A stretch of DNA of 64,000 nt from Petasospora fabianii. Its lineage: Eukaryota; Ascomycota; Saccharomycetes; Phaffomycetales; Wickerhamomycetaceae. Positions 62,084 through 64,000 of the stretch are shown here, piece after piece. The DNA is taken from NCBI GenBank assembly GCA_022641835.1, contig CP048717.1, positions 620,001 through 684,000 on the forward strand, written 5' to 3'. Position 1 is the first letter of the stretch. Each line of letters begins with the position of its first letter. The notes beneath the pieces were generated by a model. It saw nothing but the letters and a program-made list of their open reading frames with translations, did no database searches and was not told where the DNA came from. Made by a program: the position numbers and the translations under genes.

Positions 62084-64000
62084 ATGCTCTTCAGACGTTT
62101 GTGGTCATCTCTGTCAACCAGATCCTTCTCCACAACATCCGCCTCACTTGCAACAATGCCACAACTCCCAGCCATCATTGAGCAGAAGAGACCAAAGGTC
62201 TCTCCAGAGTACGACTACTCGACTCTCTCGAACTACAAGGACGTTAAGGTCTTGAACACTACACTCGACATTGAAATCCAGTTTCAAGAGAAGAAGATTG
62301 CTGGAAACGTCAAGTACGATCTCTCCGTCTTGAAGTCATTCTCTAAGCTCGTCATTGACTCCTCTTACATCAAGATCCACGGCGTCAAGGTCAATGACAC
62401 CACTGTCAAGTACAGCATTCGTGACAGAGTTGATCCATGGGGTTCTGCCATTGACATTGAGTCTCCAGCTAAGGAGGGCGATTCCATCTCCCTCTCGGTT
62501 GATTTTGAAACCACTGAAAAGTCCACCGCCATCCAATGGTTGAAGACAAACCCATCTACCTCTGATGCATCCGACTACGTTTTCACGCAGCTCGAGCCAA
62601 ATCATGCTCGTGCTCTCTTCCCATGCTTCGACACTCCAGCTGTCAAGTCCACCGTTGATGCCACCATCAAGTCAAAGCATCCAGTTGTCTTCTCCGGTCT
62701 TCCAACAACAAACAGAGCCGATGTCTTCCAGTACGAACAAAAGATTCCAATTCCTGCATACCTCTTCGCAATTGCATCTGGTAACATTGCTCACGTCAAG
62801 GCTGGTCCAAGATCCACCATCTACGCCGAGCCAGATCGTCTTGAGGATGCTCGTAATGAATTTGAGGAAGACTTGGAAAAATTCATCCAGATTGCTGAGA
62901 AGCTCACTACTCCATACATCTGGTCCACCTATGATATCCTCATCAACCCAGCATCCTTCCCATATGGTGGTATGGAGAACCCAAATATCACTTTCGTGAC
63001 ACCAACACTCATCTCCTATGATAAATCCCAAGTTGATGTGATTGCCCATGAGCTCGCTCACTCCTGGTCCGGTAACAACGTCACCAATGCATCTTGGGAG
63101 CACTTCTGGCTCAATGAAGGATGGACCGTCTACCTTGAAAGACGTATCGTTGGTGAGTTGCATGGTGAACAAACCAGACAGTTCCACTTCATCATGGGTT
63201 GGAACGATTTGCAAGGAGCTATCAATGAATTGCCAAAGTTTGAATACTCGAGATTGGTGCAGGATTTGCAACAGGGTAAAATTGACCCAGACGACACTTT
63301 CTCTAGTGTTCCTTATGAGAAGGGTTCTAACTTTATCTATCATTTGGAGTGTAAGCTCGGTGGTGTTGCTGAGTTTGACCCATTCATTAAGCATTACTTT
63401 ACAAAATTCTCCAAACAGTCCATTGACACTTACCAATTTGTTGATGCTCTCTTTGAGTTTTATGCCAATGATCAGAAAAAGATTGATGCCTTGAACTCGG
63501 TGGACTGGAACTTGTGGTTGTACACACCGGGCCTACCACCAAGAGCCGACTTTGACACAACCCTTGTTGATCAAGTTACAAGCTTGGTAGACCAGTGGGT
63601 GGAGAAGGCCACTGTCTTGAAGACATTTGATGAATTTGCCTCTGTGTTTGGTACAGGTGAGAACCGTAAGACGTACGACTCCTTCTCCTCCCCACAAAAG
63701 ATCTTCTTCATTGATCACTTGCTTGAGAAGAGATCAACACCAACTTTCTGGAAGGACAACTCTGCTTCCTCCGATGCTTTGATTTCCATCTACAGTGACC
63801 TTACTGAGACTAGAAACACTGAGATCATCTTCAGATGGTTCAAGTTGAAACTGCTGGCTGGAAAGAAGCACTTTTATCAGGACCTTGCTGATTGGTTGGG
63901 TACCGTTGGTAGAATGAAGTACGTCAGACCAAGTTACAGACTCCTCAACACTGTTGACCATGACTTGGCTGTCGCTACTTTCGAAAAGTTCAAGGAGAGA
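62084..64000 (+). CDS. LAP2: Leukotriene A4 hydrolase-type aminopeptidase (3'-partial)
   Basis: M1-family zinc aminopeptidase/epoxide hydrolase, counterpart of yeast Lap2 and LTA4H. The frame runs off the window end. From the ATG at 62156, 615 codons are present. The aminopeptidase signature GGMENP and the zinc site HELAH (His298, His302) with Glu321 in NEGW are intact, and PYEKGSNFIYHLE carries the catalytic Tyr region. An in-frame ATG 24 codons upstream (62084) adds MLFRRLWSSLSTRSF and a Ser/Thr-rich stretch with no acidic residue, typical of a mitochondrial presequence. The upstream ATG lacks a purine at -3; the second has A at -3, so leaky scanning could make both forms. The missing part is the C-terminal helical domain. 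Confidence 0.93.
   Translation, partial: MLFRRLWSSLSTRSFSTTSASLATMPQLPAIIEQKRPKVSPEYDYSTLSNYKDVKVLNTTLDIEIQFQEKKIAGNVKYDLSVLKSFSKLVIDSSYIKIHGVKVNDTTVKYSIRDRVDPWGSAIDIESPAKEGDSISLSVDFETTEKSTAIQWLKTNPSTSDASDYVFTQLEPNHARALFPCFDTPAVKSTVDATIKSKHPVVFSGLPTTNRADVFQYEQKIPIPAYLFAIASGNIAHVKAGPRSTIYAEPDRLEDARNEFEEDLEKFIQIAEKLTTPYIWSTYDILINPASFPYGGMENPNITFVTPTLISYDKSQVDVIAHELAHSWSGNNVTNASWEHFWLNEGWTVYLERRIVGELHGEQTRQFHFIMGWNDLQGAINELPKFEYSRLVQDLQQGKIDPDDTFSSVPYEKGSNFIYHLECKLGGVAEFDPFIKHYFTKFSKQSIDTYQFVDALFEFYANDQKKIDALNSVDWNLWLYTPGLPPRADFDTTLVDQVTSLVDQWVEKATVLKTFDEFASVFGTGENRKTYDSFSSPQKIFFIDHLLEKRSTPTFWKDNSASSDALISIYSDLTETRNTEIIFRWFKLKLLAGKKHFYQDLADWLGTVGRMKYVRPSYRLLNTVDHDLAVATFEKFKER

Noticed and set aside
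62672-63436. 254-codon minus-strand ORF
   Set aside because: Antisense to the conserved LAP2 frame with the HELAH zinc site.
1-64000. Transposons, LTRs, CRISPR arrays, viral copies, centromere or telomere repeats
   Set aside because: Looked for integrase/reverse transcriptase frames, terminal repeats and spaced direct repeats; none is visible. The only repeats are short microsatellites.

Overview
This window is nuclear DNA from a budding yeast (Saccharomycotina). Nearly every gene is the counterpart of a conserved yeast gene, genes are compact and on both strands, and introns carry the TACTAAC/ACTAAC branch point typical of yeasts. CTG codons fall where conserved leucine or similar hydrophobic residues are expected (for example in PRE4 and CDC8), so the standard code is likely and the CUG-Ser clade is unlikely. 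It does not look like S. cerevisiae: about a dozen genes have introns, and it carries a palmitoyl-protein thioesterase and a DUF2235 hydrolase. I cannot name the species.

Layout. 0-11.3 kb: a ZIP2/SHOC1-like meiotic protein, PRE4 (proteasome beta7), RET2 (delta-COP), a DSC4-like membrane protein, a palmitoyl-protein thioesterase and, reading leftward, the meiotic helicase MER3/HFM1. 12-17 kb: LCB3-type sphingoid base phosphatase, a decayed copy and an intact copy of an M20 metallopeptidase, an intron-containing tRNA-Tyr, CDC8 and APS2. 17-29 kb: PEX1, SLI15, CNS1, a DUF2235 hydrolase and RIP1. 29-47 kb: HUL4, a DDB1/Mms1-family protein, SNU13, VMA3, NUP85, URB2, GEF1 and a 76-residue spliced gene of unknown function. 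47-64 kb: a CYSTM-like protein, YIP3, ALG12, USO1, DPH1, SHQ1, an unrecognised Gln/Pro-rich protein and the 5' part of LAP2.

The genes are mostly independent housekeeping functions and there is no operon-like system, mobile element, CRISPR array or virus. Functional echoes exist: ZIP2-like and MER3 both belong to the ZMM meiotic crossover pathway; RET2, YIP3 and USO1 all act in ER-Golgi traffic; URB2, SNU13 and SHQ1 all act in ribosome/snoRNP assembly. Promoter motifs fit several genes (URS1-like at MER3, PACE-like at PRE4, RRPE/PAC at URB2, CCAAT at RIP1).

The most notable observations are a 13-base internal exon in VMA3, an acidic valine-rich tail ending in HDEL on ALG12, a 76-residue spliced gene that simple ORF calling misses, a tandem M20 peptidase relic, an intron that splits the predicted nucleophile codon of the DUF2235 hydrolase, two in-frame starts in LAP2 that would give mitochondrial and cytosolic forms, and a MER3 intron with a weak donor next to a URS1-like promoter. 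I did not find a clearly new multi-gene system.
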